A DNA stretch of 64,000 nt from Nocardiopsis suaedae (lineage in GTDB: Bacteria; Actinomycetota; Actinomycetes; Streptosporangiales; Streptosporangiaceae), in NCBI RefSeq assembly GCF_027706745.1, contig NZ_JAQFWP010000021.1, forward strand, positions 27,259 to 91,258, in the 5' to 3' direction. The translations under genes and the position numbers were made by a program. The stretch's first letter is position 1, and every line of letters begins with the position of its first letter. Shown here piece after piece: positions 50,161 through 59,096 of the stretch. The notes below the pieces were generated by a model that was not told the origin of the DNA, made no database searches, and saw only the letters and a program-made list of their open reading frames with translations.

Positions 50161-50379
50161 TCACTCCGCCCCGGGCGGCACCAGACCCGCCGGCAGCCAG
50201 GCGGTCACCGGCCCGGCGCCGCGGAAGGAGCCGACCGCGATGGTGACCGCGTCGCTGAAGTCCACCGCGGTCCCGGTGGACCACGCCGTGCCGGTGCCGT
50301 TCCCGGTGCCGGTGTCGGGGCGCTCGCTCAGGGCCGGGGCGTTCCCCGGGCGGGTCGCGGTTCCCCTAGCCGCACGCAT
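50161..50379 (-). CDS. Small hypothetical protein
   Basis: A 72-residue ORF with typical codon use. The first half is low-complexity Gly/Thr-rich (RPDTGTGNGTGTAWSTGTA); the second half, VDFSDAVTIAVGSFRGAGPV, could form strands. It has no membrane helix and no family I know. It is divergent from the cyclophilin-fold gene; the 69-nt AT-rich gap between them holds overlapping palindromes. It might also be read together with the flippase gene 23 nt downstream. Confidence 0.45.
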   Translation of the reverse strand: MRAARGTATRPGNAPALSERPDTGTGNGTGTAWSTGTAVDFSDAVTIAVGSFRGAGPVTAWLPAGLVPPGAE

Positions 50380-50380
50380 A

Positions 50381-50401
50381 TTTCGTACTGCGAAAACAGT
50401 A
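50381..50401. promoter_or_regulatory. Overlapping palindromes in an AT-rich divergent promoter
   Basis: TTTCGTACTGCGAAA (50381-50395) and TACTGCGAAAACAGTA (50386-50401) are overlapping inverted repeats with 5-bp arms, in one of the most AT-rich patches of the window. They look like two operator registers for one dimeric repressor. Confidence 0.4.
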
Positions 50402-50448
50402 AATCGCATTATGGACATTGGTGGGAGTGGTGCGGTACACACGACCCC

Positions 50449-50823
50449 ATGCGCATCCGAATCTCCTGGAACGGCGGCGAGACGACCGCCGCCTTGAAGC
50501 CGACCCCCACCTCCGCGCTCCTCTGGGAGGCGCTGCCCTTCGAGGGCACCGCCGCGACCTGGGGCGACGAGGTGTACTTCCCGATCCCGGTCGACGCCGG
50601 CCCCGAGCCGGACGCGGCCGAGGTCGTCGAGCCGGGCGCCGTCTGCTACTGGCTGGCCGGCTCGGCGCTGGCCCTGCCGTTCGGCCCGACGCCGATCTCC
50701 CTGGGCGACGAGTGCCGCCTGGCGAGCGCCGCCAACGTCATGGGCGCCCTGGACGGCGACCCGCGCGTCCTGGAGACGGTGAAGGCGGGCGAGCGCGTGC
50801 GCGTGGAGAGCGCGGAGGACTGA
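50449..50823 (+). CDS. Cyclophilin-like fold protein (TM1367 type)
   Basis: A 124-residue soluble protein. MRIRISWNGGETTAALKPTP, LWEALPFEGTAATWGDEVYF and GAVCYWLAGSALALPFGPTP fit the small bacterial cyclophilin-like fold family. These proteins share the cyclophilin barrel but lack its prolyl-isomerase residues, and their role is unknown. It is transcribed from an AT-rich divergent region with possible operators. It ends 37 nt before the convergent hydrolase. Confidence 0.8.
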   Translation: MRIRISWNGGETTAALKPTPTSALLWEALPFEGTAATWGDEVYFPIPVDAGPEPDAAEVVEPGAVCYWLAGSALALPFGPTPISLGDECRLASAANVMGALDGDPRVLETVKAGERVRVESAED

Positions 50824-50860
50824 CGCCCGGCCGGCGCCCATGGGATCATCGGGCGCGCCC

Positions 50861-51826
50861 TCAGCCCCCGATCTCCTCCAGGAAGCCCCCGACGGCCCCG
50901 GCGACCGCCGCCGGGTGCGTGACGTGCGGGTAGTACGCCGTCTGCTCGATCGGCCGGGAGCGCAGCAGCGGGGCGGTCCGGGACAGCTCGGCGGAGGCGG
51001 CCGCGCGCACCACGTCGAGGAACCGGGTCGGCGCCCCGGGCGGCGCGGGCACGCCGCCCGTGCAGACCAGCGACAGCACCGGCACCAGCAACCGGGCGTA
51101 CACCCGCTCCGGAACGAACTCGTCGAACGCGTCCATCGCCGCCCGCATCCCGCGCGGCCCCGGGCGGAGCGCCACCAGGCCGTCCGCGGCCGCCGCCGCG
51201 CGGACCACCGACGCCTCCAGCGTGGGCCCCTCCTCGCCCAGGGAGCGCAGCGCCTCCAAGGAGCGGGCGAACTCCCCGGCGTCCTGCGGGGTGCGGGACG
51301 CCGCGAGCTGCTCGGCGGCGTAGGCGCGGGCCAGGTCGACCTGGATCCCGGCGGCGTCGGCCCCCATGCCCAGCGCCTGCGCGGCGCGCTCGGCGTCCGG
51401 CCAGGCGACGCCGTCCAGGTTGACGGCCCCGGCCAGGTCCGAGCGGCGGGAGGCGGCGCAGGCGGCCGCAGCCCCGCCGATGTCGTGCCCCACCACCAGG
51501 GGCCGCTCCAGCCCGAGGTGGCCGAGCAGGCGGATCAGGTCGTCCACGAACCCGTCGAGGGACCAGGGCGCGTCGCCGGAGCGGCCGTGCCCGCGCAGGT
51601 CGGCGGAGAACACCGGGCGGCGCGCGGCCAGGATCCGGGCGACCCCGTCCCATTCCTCCAGCGTGCCGCCGAGCCCGTGCAGCAGCACCACCGGTGCGGG
51701 GGCGCCCTGCCCGCGGCCGCCGCGTCCGGGCTCCCCGCCGTACCGGCGCACGGCCAGCGCCGGTTCCCCGGGGGCCGTCAGCTCGTCCGCGAGCGCCTCC
51801 GCGTCCGCGGGTGTCGTCTCGGCCAT
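50861..51826 (-). CDS. Alpha/beta hydrolase with Asp at the nucleophile position
   Basis: A 321-residue alpha/beta hydrolase. VLLHGLGGTLEEWDGV forms the oxyanion loop, FSADLRGHGRS is typical, and the nucleophile elbow reads VVGHDIGGAAAACA, with Asp115 where most hydrolases have Ser. Asp here is characteristic of epoxide hydrolases and haloalkane/haloacid dehalogenases. The C-terminal YYPHVTHPAAV supplies the His. The cap region is helical. It could hydrolyse epoxides, or be a divergent esterase. ATG 51826 has GGAGG upstream. Confidence 0.85.
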   Translation of the reverse strand: MAETTPADAEALADELTAPGEPALAVRRYGGEPGRGGRGQGAPAPVVLLHGLGGTLEEWDGVARILAARRPVFSADLRGHGRSGDAPWSLDGFVDDLIRLLGHLGLERPLVVGHDIGGAAAACAASRRSDLAGAVNLDGVAWPDAERAAQALGMGADAAGIQVDLARAYAAEQLAASRTPQDAGEFARSLEALRSLGEEGPTLEASVVRAAAAADGLVALRPGPRGMRAAMDAFDEFVPERVYARLLVPVLSLVCTGGVPAPPGAPTRFLDVVRAAASAELSRTAPLLRSRPIEQTAYYPHVTHPAAVAGAVGGFLEEIGG

Positions 51827-51913
51827 CGATCGTCCCTCCTGTGCGCGGCCACGCTAGCGCCGCTCCCCGGCGCGGCGCTGATGGATCGCTGACGCCGGAC
51901 TGAGAGCCTGCGG

Positions 51914-51919
51914 TAGGGT
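51914..51919 (+). promoter_or_regulatory. -10 box of a probable leaderless promoter
   Basis: TAGGGT lies 8 nt before the methyltransferase GTG at 51928; no ribosome site is present. Confidence 0.45.
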
Positions 51920-51927
51920 CGGCGCCC

Positions 51928-52644
51928 GTGACCGTTCCCGCGCTCCCCGACCTCGTGGCCTTCGCCGGGCACCGTGTGCACGTGTGCCGCCGGCGCGAGG
52001 CAGGGACCCTGCTCGACTGGCTCGGCCGGGACCTGCGCGGGCAGGTGGTCCTCGACGTCGCGGGCGGTGACGGCTACTGGGCCGGGCAGGCCCGCAAGCG
52101 CGGCGCCCGCGCCGTCTCGGTCGACCTGGCGCGCGGCAAGATGCTGCGCGGCTCCCGGCTCCGGCACGCCCCCGGGCTGGTCGAGGGCGACGCCCTGCGG
52201 CTGCCGCTGCGCGACGCCTCCGTCGACGCGGTCCTGTCCGTCTGCGCCATCGAGCACTTCGACGACGGGCCCGCGGCCCTGGACGAGATGGCGCGGGTGC
52301 TGCGGCCGGGCGGACGGCTGGTCATGTCGGCCGACTGCCTGTCCCGCCGCGCCGCCTGGCCCCGGCTCTTCGAGGCGCACCGGCGCCGCTTCCACGTGCA
52401 GCGCACCTACACGCACGAGGAGCTCACCGGCCTGCTCGCCGCGCGGGGCCTGAGCGTGCGCGGGCACTCCTACCAGTTCCGCGGCCGGGCGGCCGAGCGC
52501 GTCTACCTGTCGCTGTCGGCCTACGGCGGCCGGTACGGCTTCAACGCCGCCGCGCCGCTGATCCCGCTCGTCGCCCTGGCCGACGGCGCCGCGCCGAACA
52601 CCCGGGGCAGCATCGTGCTCGTGCGCGCGGTCAAGGAGGCCTGA
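51928..52644 (+). CDS. Class I SAM-dependent methyltransferase
   Basis: A 238-residue UbiE/Methyltransf_11-type enzyme. VVLDVAGGDGYWAGQARKRG is the SAM loop (motif I), SVDLARG is the acidic post-I end, EGDALRLPLRDASVDAVL is motif II, and RVLRPGGRLVMSADCL is motif III. No membrane helix is clear, but LSAYGGRYGFNAAAPLIPLV near the end is hydrophobic. The substrate is unknown. It may modify a glycan or lipid given its surroundings, since transferases follow 281 nt downstream. Confidence 0.88.
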   Translation: MTVPALPDLVAFAGHRVHVCRRREAGTLLDWLGRDLRGQVVLDVAGGDGYWAGQARKRGARAVSVDLARGKMLRGSRLRHAPGLVEGDALRLPLRDASVDAVLSVCAIEHFDDGPAALDEMARVLRPGGRLVMSADCLSRRAAWPRLFEAHRRRFHVQRTYTHEELTGLLAARGLSVRGHSYQFRGRAAERVYLSLSAYGGRYGFNAAAPLIPLVALADGAAPNTRGSIVLVRAVKEA

Positions 52645-52925
52645 GCCGCCTCCGCGGCCGCGTTCCGGGGCGCGCGTCGCCTCCCCCCGTGCCCGGGTTC
52701 ACATCCCCCCGCGGATTGTCCGCATCCGGTCGTCGGATCCCTTGTGGGGAACCGCGAGCCGGGCCCCGGACGATCACTCCCATGGGCCGACAGTGGCATT
52801 CGTCGTAAATGTGCTGGTCGGCGTTGATTGTCAGATTAGAAGTTCTTTAACCGTCGGCGGGTAGCGTTCGGCCGCGGGCGGTGTGGGGCCACCGCCGCGC
52901 GCGGGGCGCACAAGGACATCGGGGG

Positions 52926-53738
52926 GTGGATGTGCAGGCCGATCTCACGAGAATCGACGCTGCGGACGTTCTGGAGCTGCGGGTCGGTGACGCCGAGGGG
53001 GGTGCGCTGGCCCTGCGCCGGCACGGCCGGAGCGGCGCAGGGCTGCTCCCGGTCGAGCGGGTCGTCCGCTCCGGGGCCAGCCTGAAGGCGCCGCTGGACG
53101 GGCTCCCCCTCGACGACGGCGAATGGGACGTGCTCTGGGTCGACGGCGACGGGCGCGCCGCTCCCGTCGACACCACCGACACCGGCGTGCACCTGTCCGA
53201 CCGCGCCGCCTACCTGCGGCGGCCGCGCCGCCGGGAGCTGCGCGCGGTCCGCGACGCCGAGGGCCGCCTGCTGCTGCGCGCCACCACCGTCGAGCCCTAC
53301 GCCGAAGTGGACTGGGTGGAACCCCCGTCCCCCGGCGGGGACACCGTGGCCGTGCGCGGCGTGCTCGCCTACGCCCCCGACCCCGGCGGTGACGGCGCGC
53401 CCACGGTCATCGCCCGCCAGCGCAGCCTGGACGGCGTCGTCGAGGCCCCGGCCGACCTGGACGGCCGCGCGTTCTCCTGCGCCCTGCCGCTGGAACCGAT
53501 GGCCCTGCTGTTCCGGCCGGAGCGCCCGCACAACGAGTGGGACCTGTGGCTGCGCCTGCCCGGCGGAGCCGAACTGCGCCTCGCCGCGCACGCCGACGAC
53601 ATCGCCGACAAGAAGAACAAGATCGTCTACCCCGCGACGGTGCTGGAACCCGCCGGCGCACCGGTCCGGGTGCGCCCCTACTTCACGGCCAAGAACGAGC
53701 TCTCCCTGCTGGCCGTCTCCGCCGGAGGCGCCGCGTGA
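52926..53738 (+). CDS. Unknown protein paired with a GT4 enzyme
   Basis: A 270-residue soluble protein without a recognised catalytic motif. It is mainly predicted beta (LELRVGDAEGGALALRRHG, LLLRATTVEPYAEVDWVEP) and acidic, ending RPYFTAKNELSLLAVSAGG. GTG 52926 or 52932 is the likely start. The coding frame overlaps the GT4 start by 4 nt, so the products are made together and may form a complex. I recall similar paired proteins in actinobacterial teichoic acid loci, but cannot name a family. The 281-nt gap upstream has an AT-rich stretch (52800-52850) that probably holds its promoter. Confidence 0.7.
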   Translation: MDVQADLTRIDAADVLELRVGDAEGGALALRRHGRSGAGLLPVERVVRSGASLKAPLDGLPLDDGEWDVLWVDGDGRAAPVDTTDTGVHLSDRAAYLRRPRRRELRAVRDAEGRLLLRATTVEPYAEVDWVEPPSPGGDTVAVRGVLAYAPDPGGDGAPTVIARQRSLDGVVEAPADLDGRAFSCALPLEPMALLFRPERPHNEWDLWLRLPGGAELRLAAHADDIADKKNKIVYPATVLEPAGAPVRVRPYFTAKNELSLLAVSAGGAA

Positions 53739-54952
53739 AGATCGCCTTCGTCATCGCCAACGCCTACGGCCTGGGCGGCACCGTCCGAACGGTCTACAAC
53801 CTCGCCGAAGGGCTGGCCCGGAACCACGATGTGGAGATCGTCAGCCTGGTCCGGCACAAGACCAAGCCGTTCTTCACCGTGCCCGAGGGGGTGCGGATGC
53901 GCCCGCTGCACGCGATCAACGAGGCGTACGAGAAGGGCGGGAAGGCCGCCGGGGACGCGGGCACCGGCGGCCCGGCGCAGGCGTGGTGGAACCGGCGCGC
54001 CCGGGCCGTCGTCCCCGAGCCCGAGCGGGAGCGCAACAAGAGCTACACCGCCCCCGCCGTGCACGGGCTGCGCCGGTACCTGGCCGGGACCGACGCCGAC
54101 GTGGTGGTCGGCACCCGGCCCGGGCTGAACCTGCTGCTGTCGGCGTGGGCGCCGGGCCGCGTGTTGGCCGTCGGCCAGGAGCACATCAACCTGGACGAGC
54201 ACACGCCACAGGTCCGGGCGGCGATCGCCGCCCGCTACCCGCGCCTGGGCGGGATGACCGTGCTGACCTCCGCCGACCGGACCGCCTACCGGGACCTGCT
54301 GGGCGCCGACGACGGCTGGCTGGAGGTCATGCCCAACCCGCTGCCGCCCCGCAGCCTGCCCCGCTCCACCCTGGACAACCCGATCATCGCGGCGGCCGGA
54401 CGGCTCTCGCCGGTCAAGCAGTACCCCAAGCTCCTGGACGCCTTCTCCCGGGTGGCGGAGGCGCACCCCGAGTGGCGGCTGCGCATCTACGGCGGCGGCG
54501 ACGGCGAGAAGAAGCTGCGCAAGCAGATCACCGCCCGCGGCCTCAGCAACCAGGTGCACCTGATGGGCCGCACCAAGGACATCACCGGCGAGCTGGCCAA
54601 GGCCTCGGTGCTGGCGGTCAGCTCCCGCGTCGAGGGGTTCGGGATGACCATCATCGAGGGCTTCTCGGTGGGGGTGCCCGCCGTGAGCTTCGACTGCCCG
54701 TACGGGCCTCGGGAGATCATCGACCACGAGGGCGACGGGCTGCTGGTGCCCGCCCAGGACACCGAGGCGCTCGGCGACGCGCTGCTCCGCCTGGTGGAGG
54801 ACCGGCAGACCCGCGAGCGGATGGGCCGCCAGGCCCTGGTGTCGGCCGAGCGCTACGCGCTGGACGGAATCGTGGAGCGCTGGGAGGCGTTCCTGGAGCG
54901 GCGGCTGGCGGAGTCGGGCAGGCGGCCGCGGACGCACGCGGTGTCGGGCTAG
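53735..54952 (+). CDS. GT4 glycosyltransferase
   Basis: GT-B enzyme of 405 residues. [20 protein letters not shown] is the acceptor-side glycine loop, [16 protein letters not shown] follows, and [15 protein letters not shown] is a His/Asp element. The donor domain has [20 protein letters not shown] and the catalytic [20 protein letters not shown] (E-x7-E). GCGGAGG lies just upstream of GTG 53735. It is coupled to the unknown protein. The sugar is not known; related enzymes act in teichoic acid-like or capsular polymers. Confidence 0.9.
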   Translation: MKIAFVIANAYGLGGTVRTVYNLAEGLARNHDVEIVSLVRHKTKPFFTVPEGVRMRPLHAINEAYEKGGKAAGDAGTGGPAQAWWNRRARAVVPEPERERNKSYTAPAVHGLRRYLAGTDADVVVGTRPGLNLLLSAWAPGRVLAVGQEHINLDEHTPQVRAAIAARYPRLGGMTVLTSADRTAYRDLLGADDGWLEVMPNPLPPRSLPRSTLDNPIIAAAGRLSPVKQYPKLLDAFSRVAEAHPEWRLRIYGGGDGEKKLRKQITARGLSNQVHLMGRTKDITGELAKASVLAVSSRVEGFGMTIIEGFSVGVPAVSFDCPYGPREIIDHEGDGLLVPAQDTEALGDALLRLVEDRQTRERMGRQALVSAERYALDGIVERWEAFLERRLAESGRRPRTHAVSG

Positions 54953-54983
54953 CCCGGGCCCCGGGGCGCCGGGCGGTCCGGCG

Positions 54984-54989
54984 TATCGT
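54984..54989 (+). promoter_or_regulatory. -10 box of a probable leaderless promoter for fbiC
   Basis: TATCGT lies 6 nt (GCCCCC) before the ATG of fbiC, with no ribosome site. Confidence 0.55.
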
Positions 54990-54995
54990 GCCCCC

Positions 54996-57599
54996 ATGAC
55001 GACGGGTACACCCACCAGCACGCCGCCGACCCCATCAGCGATGCGCCGGGCCCTGGCCCGCGCGCGCGACGGCAAGGCCCTCGACCCCTCTGAGGCCGAG
55101 GTGCTGCTGCACGCCCGCGGCGAGGACCTGGACCGGCTCCTGCTCTACGCCGGACGGGTCCGCGACGCGGGCCTGGAGGCCGCCGGGCGCCCCGGCACCG
55201 TCACCTACAGCCGCAACGTCTTCGTCCCCCTCAGCCGGCTGTGCCGGGACCGCTGCCACTACTGCACCTTCGCCACGGTCCCCGGCCGCCTCGACGCCCC
55301 GTTCCTGGAGCCGGACGAGGTCCTGGACATCGCCCGCAGCGGCGCCGCCGCCGGGTGCAAGGAGGCGCTGTTCACCCTCGGCGACCGGCCGGAGGACCGG
55401 TGGGAGGCCGCCCGCGCGTGGCTGGACGAGCGCGGCTACGACGACACCCTGTCCTACGTCCGCGCCATGGCGATCGCGGTGCTGGAGGAGACCGGGCTGC
55501 TGCCGCACCTCAACCCCGGGGTGCTGTCCTGGGCCGACTTCCAGCGCCTCAAGCCCGTCGCCGTGTCCATGGGCATGATGCTGGAGACCACCTCCGAGCG
55601 GCTGTTCGCCGAGCCGGGAGGGCCGCACTACGGCAGCCCCGACAAGGACCCGGCCGTGCGGCTGCGCGTGCTGGAGGACGCCGGGCGCTGCTCGGTGCCC
55701 TTCACCAGCGGAATCCTCATCGGCATCGGAGAGACGGCCGCCGAGCGCGCCGATTCGGTGTTCGCGCTGCGCCGGGCCCACCGCGCCCACGGGGCGGTGC
55801 AGGAGGTGATCGTGCAGAACTTCCGGGCCAAGCCCGGCACCGCGATGATGCACCGCCCCGACGCCGACCTGGAGGACCTGGCCGCCACCGTGGCCGTGAC
55901 CCGCCTGGTGCTGGGCGCCAAGGCGCGGGTGCAGGCCCCGCCCAACCTCATCGGGGACGACTACGGGCTGATGCTGCGCGCCGGGATCGACGACTGGGGC
56001 GGCGTCTCCCCGGTCACCCCCGACCACGTCAGCCCCGAGCGCCCCTGGCCCGAGGCGGAGGAGCTGGAGCGCCGCACCGCCGAGCACGGGTTCGCCCTCG
56101 CCGAGCGGCTCACCGCCTACCCGGAGTACGTGCGCGCCGGGGAGCCCTGGCTGGACCCGCGGGTGTCGGAGCACGTGGCGGCGCTGGCCGACCCGGACAC
56201 CGGGCTGGCCCGCCCCGGCGCCCGCCCGCGCGGCCTGCCCTGGCAGGCCCCCGACCCGGCGCTGGCCGCCGCGGGCCGCACCGACCTGCACACCGGCATC
56301 GACGCCGACGGGCGCACCGCCGACCGGCGCGGCGACTTCGACGCGGTCTACGGCGACTGGGAGGCGCTGCGCGGCCGCGCCGAGGGCGCCGCCCCGGCCG
56401 CCGCCGCGGGCGACGCCGAGGTGCGCGCGGCGCTGCGGTCGGCCGGGCGCGACCCGGCCGGGATCACCGACGACGAGGCGCTGGCGCTGCTCCGCGCCGA
56501 CGGGCCGGAGCTGGAGGAGCTCGCGGGCATCGCCGACGGCCTGCGCCGCGAGGCGGCGGGCGACGACGTCACCTACGTGGTCACCCGCAACATCAACTTC
56601 ACCAACGTCTGCTACACCGGGTGCCGCTTCTGCGCCTTCGCCCAGCGCCGCACCGACGCCGACGCCTTCACCCTGTCGCTGGAGCAGGTCGCCGACCGGG
56701 CCGCCGAGGCCTGGGAGGCCGGGGCCACCGAGGTGTGCATGCAGGGGGGCATCCACCCGGACCTGCCCGGCACCGCCTACTTCGACCTGGCCCGGGCGGT
56801 CAAGGAGCGGGTGCCCGGCCTGCACCTGCACGCCTTCAGCCCGATGGAGGTCGCCAACGGGGCGGCCCGCACGGACCTGCCGGTGCGCGCCTGGCTGGAG
56901 CGGGCGCGCGAGGCGGGGGTGGACTCGCTGCCCGGCACCGCCGCCGAGATCCTCGACGACGACGTGCGCTGGGTGCTGACCAAGGGCAAGCTCCCGGCCG
57001 CCCAGTGGATCGAGGTGGTGACGGCCGCGCACGACCTGGGGCTGTCCACCACCTCCACGATGATGTACGGCCACGTGGACCGGCCCGACCACTGGGTCGC
57101 CCACCTGCGGCTGCTGCGGCGGCTGCAGGAGCGGTCGCTGGAGCGCAACGGGCGCCCGGGGTTCACCGAGTTCGTGGCGCTGCCGTTCGTGCACACCAAC
57201 GCGCCCGTCTACCTGGCGGGGCTGGCCCGCACCGGGCCGACCGTGCGGGAGAACCGGGCGGTGCACGCGCTGGCGCGCATCCTGCTGCACGGGGCGGTGG
57301 ACAACATCCAGTGCTCGTGGGTGAAGCTGGCCGAGGACACCTGCCGGGACCTGCTGCGGGGCGGGGTGAACGACGTCGGCGGCACCCTGATGGAGGAGAC
57401 CATCTCCCGCATGGCCGGGTCCGACCAGGGCTCCTACAAGACCATCGGCGACATCCGCGCGCTGGTGGAGCCGACCGGGCGGCCGCTGCGGATGCGCACC
57501 ACCCTGTACGGGGAGGTGCCCGAGGAGCGCCGCCGGGCCGCCGAGGCCAGTGACGGGGTGGCGGCGAGCGTGCGGCGGCCGCGGCTGCCCGTGGTCTGA
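54996..57599 (+). CDS. fbiC: Bifunctional FO synthase (CofG-CofH fusion)
   Basis: Builds the deazaflavin FO of coenzyme F420 from tyrosine and a ribityl-aminouracil. The 867-residue length and two radical SAM modules are the mycobacterial/actinobacterial FbiC pattern. Module 1 (CofG-like) has the CxxxCxxC cluster motif CRDRCHYC (Cys83, Cys87, Cys90). Module 2 (CofH-like) has CYTGCRFC (Cys539, Cys543, Cys546), followed by [11 protein letters not shown] and ADRPDHW-type helices. Both clusters are intact. The ATG has no ribosome site but a -10 box 6 nt upstream. The other F420 genes fbiA/fbiB lie 3.2 kb downstream on the opposite strand. Confidence 0.96.
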   Translation: MTTGTPTSTPPTPSAMRRALARARDGKALDPSEAEVLLHARGEDLDRLLLYAGRVRDAGLEAAGRPGTVTYSRNVFVPLSRLCRDRCHYCTFATVPGRLDAPFLEPDEVLDIARSGAAAGCKEALFTLGDRPEDRWEAARAWLDERGYDDTLSYVRAMAIAVLEETGLLPHLNPGVLSWADFQRLKPVAVSMGMMLETTSERLFAEPGGPHYGSPDKDPAVRLRVLEDAGRCSVPFTSGILIGIGETAAERADSVFALRRAHRAHGAVQEVIVQNFRAKPGTAMMHRPDADLEDLAATVAVTRLVLGAKARVQAPPNLIGDDYGLMLRAGIDDWGGVSPVTPDHVSPERPWPEAEELERRTAEHGFALAERLTAYPEYVRAGEPWLDPRVSEHVAALADPDTGLARPGARPRGLPWQAPDPALAAAGRTDLHTGIDADGRTADRRGDFDAVYGDWEALRGRAEGAAPAAAAGDAEVRAALRSAGRDPAGITDDEALALLRADGPELEELAGIADGLRREAAGDDVTYVVTRNINFTNVCYTGCRFCAFAQRRTDADAFTLSLEQVADRAAEAWEAGATEVCMQGGIHPDLPGTAYFDLARAVKERVPGLHLHAFSPMEVANGAARTDLPVRAWLERAREAGVDSLPGTAAEILDDDVRWVLTKGKLPAAQWIEVVTAAHDLGLSTTSTMMYGHVDRPDHWVAHLRLLRRLQERSLERNGRPGFTEFVALPFVHTNAPVYLAGLARTGPTVRENRAVHALARILLHGAVDNIQCSWVKLAEDTCRDLLRGGVNDVGGTLMEETISRMAGSDQGSYKTIGDIRALVEPTGRPLRMRTTLYGEVPEERRRAAEASDGVAASVRRPRLPVV

Positions 57600-57625
57600 G
57601 GCGCGCCGCGGCCGGAGGGGAGTGC

Positions 57626-57664
57626 GGTCGCCCCTGCCCCCGCACACCCGGGGCAGGGGCGACC
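57626..57664. terminator. Bidirectional terminator between fbiC and the chitinase gene
   Basis: GGTCGCCCCTGCCCC and GGGGCAGGGGCGACC form a perfect 15-bp stem around a 9-nt loop, between convergent stop codons. Confidence 0.8.
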
Positions 57665-57689
57665 GGCCGTCAGAACGCTCGGAGGAGGG

Positions 57690-58946
57690 CTAACACGCTC
57701 CGACGGCCTTCCAGGGCCCCCACTGGGAGTCCTGGGGCGTGTCGCCCCGGGTCCAGTGGCGGGCCTCGTAGACGGTGCCCTCGTAGGCGACGCGGTCGCC
57801 GCCGGTGTACACGGTCCCCGCGTCCCACGCGGGCGCGTCGCACGGCTCGGCCGACCCGGTGGGGCTCGGCGAGGGGTCGGGCGAGGGCGACGGCGTGGGG
57901 GACGGCGTGGGGCCGGTCCCGCCCCCGCCCAGGCGGGCGGAGATGTCCTTGGCGAACTGGTAGTCGTTGGTCGCGTCCCAGTTGATGGACCAGGTCATCA
58001 CCCCGCCGATGGGCCCATAGGGCTGGGACGGCGTGAACGAGCCGCAGTTGGTGCCCTCCTCCAGGCAGTCCAGCGCGGCGATCACGTTGGAGGTGGGCTG
58101 GTGCCCGCCCCCGGCGGCCTGCGGGGTGGCGGGCAGCCCGAGCCCGACCTGGTCGGGGCGCAGCCCCAGCTCCAGCTGGATGCAGGCCTGGGCGGTGAGG
58201 AAGTCGACCGTGCCCTGGCTGTAGACCTGCTGGTCGCAGCCCATCATCGAGCCGGAGTTGTAGTACTGCATGTTGACGATGGTCAGGATGTCCGGGATGG
58301 ACTCGGCCAGCTTGTAGTAGTCGTAGCTGGGCGCCTGGAAGTCGATGGTCTGCGGGGCCATCGTGACGACCAGGCCGCTCCCGGCCCGGGACCGGAGGTC
58401 GCGCAGGGCGTCCTCCATGTACCGGGCGTTCATGCCGTGCTCCAGGTCGATGTCGACCCCGTCGAAGCCGTACTCCTGCATCAGCGCGTGGGCGCTCTGC
58501 GCGAACCCGGCGGCCTGCTCGGGGTTGGTGACGTCGACGTGGCCCTTCTCGCCGCCGACCGAGATGACGACCTTGCGGCCCTCGGCCTGCATGGCGGCGA
58601 TGTCGTCCTTGAACTGCTGCTCGGTGTAGCCGCCGAGCTCGCTCGAGGCCAGGTTGAAGGTGATGCCGCCGGGGGTCCCGGCGAGGTTGTCGGCGAAGGC
58701 GACGGCCACCATGGTGTACTCGGCGGGCACCTCCGACAGCGGCATGGTCGTCGAGCCGTTGTCGAAGTTGTGCCAGTACCCGGTCAGCCAGGGGCCGGAG
58801 GCGGCCTCGGCGGAGGCGGTGTCCGCGGCCAGGGCGGCGTCCGTGGGAGCGGGGCCGGAGGGCGGCAGGAGCGCGAGCGCGGCGGCGAGGCCGCCGGCGG
58901 CTGCCGCGATGGCGGCGACGGCGCCGCGCGTGCGGAGGGGGCGCAT
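57690..58946 (-). CDS. Secreted GH18 chitinase with C-terminal chitin-binding module
   Basis: Extracellular chitinase, 418 residues. A signal peptide (MRPLRTRGAVAAIAAAAGG, Ala-rich core) is followed by a GH18 barrel. WLTGYWHNFDNGSTTMPLSE opens it, KVVISVGGEKG is the substrate-binding strand, and GFDGVDIDLEHG contains the DxxDxDxE catalytic motif with Glu169. MAPQTIDF and MTWSINWDATNDY complete the site. A Pro/Ser/Thr linker then leads to a CBM5/12 domain (WDAGTVYTGGDRVAYEGTVY). ATG 58946 follows AAGGGAG. No DasR-type operator was found in its promoter. It probably supplies GlcNAc from fungal or insect chitin. Confidence 0.95.
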   Translation of the reverse strand: MRPLRTRGAVAAIAAAAGGLAAALALLPPSGPAPTDAALAADTASAEAASGPWLTGYWHNFDNGSTTMPLSEVPAEYTMVAVAFADNLAGTPGGITFNLASSELGGYTEQQFKDDIAAMQAEGRKVVISVGGEKGHVDVTNPEQAAGFAQSAHALMQEYGFDGVDIDLEHGMNARYMEDALRDLRSRAGSGLVVTMAPQTIDFQAPSYDYYKLAESIPDILTIVNMQYYNSGSMMGCDQQVYSQGTVDFLTAQACIQLELGLRPDQVGLGLPATPQAAGGGHQPTSNVIAALDCLEEGTNCGSFTPSQPYGPIGGVMTWSINWDATNDYQFAKDISARLGGGGTGPTPSPTPSPSPDPSPSPTGSAEPCDAPAWDAGTVYTGGDRVAYEGTVYEARHWTRGDTPQDSQWGPWKAVGAC

Positions 58947-59020
58947 GGGGGGAAACTCCCTTGTCCGATTTCCGTGAGCGGGTGACGGCCGTGACAAGCA
59001 GACTGCGCAGCGGTGCAAGA

Positions 59021-59050
59021 AACGTAAGCGGCGGGCGGGGTGGCCGTCAA
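59021..59050 (-). promoter_or_regulatory. Sigma70-type promoter of the chitinase gene
   Basis: Minus-strand TTGACG (59045-59050), an 18-nt spacer and TACGTT (59021-59026) lie about 75 nt before the chitinase ATG. Confidence 0.55.
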
Positions 59051-59096
59051 TGGAACAGAAAAGAAAGTTTTCGATTAGGGGGGCGCCCCCGGAGGG

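Noticed and set aside
58947..59096. Search for a DasR operator or chitinase-type direct repeat before the chitinase gene
   Set aside because: No TGGTCNNGACCA-like sequence was found; only an ordinary promoter-like pair.
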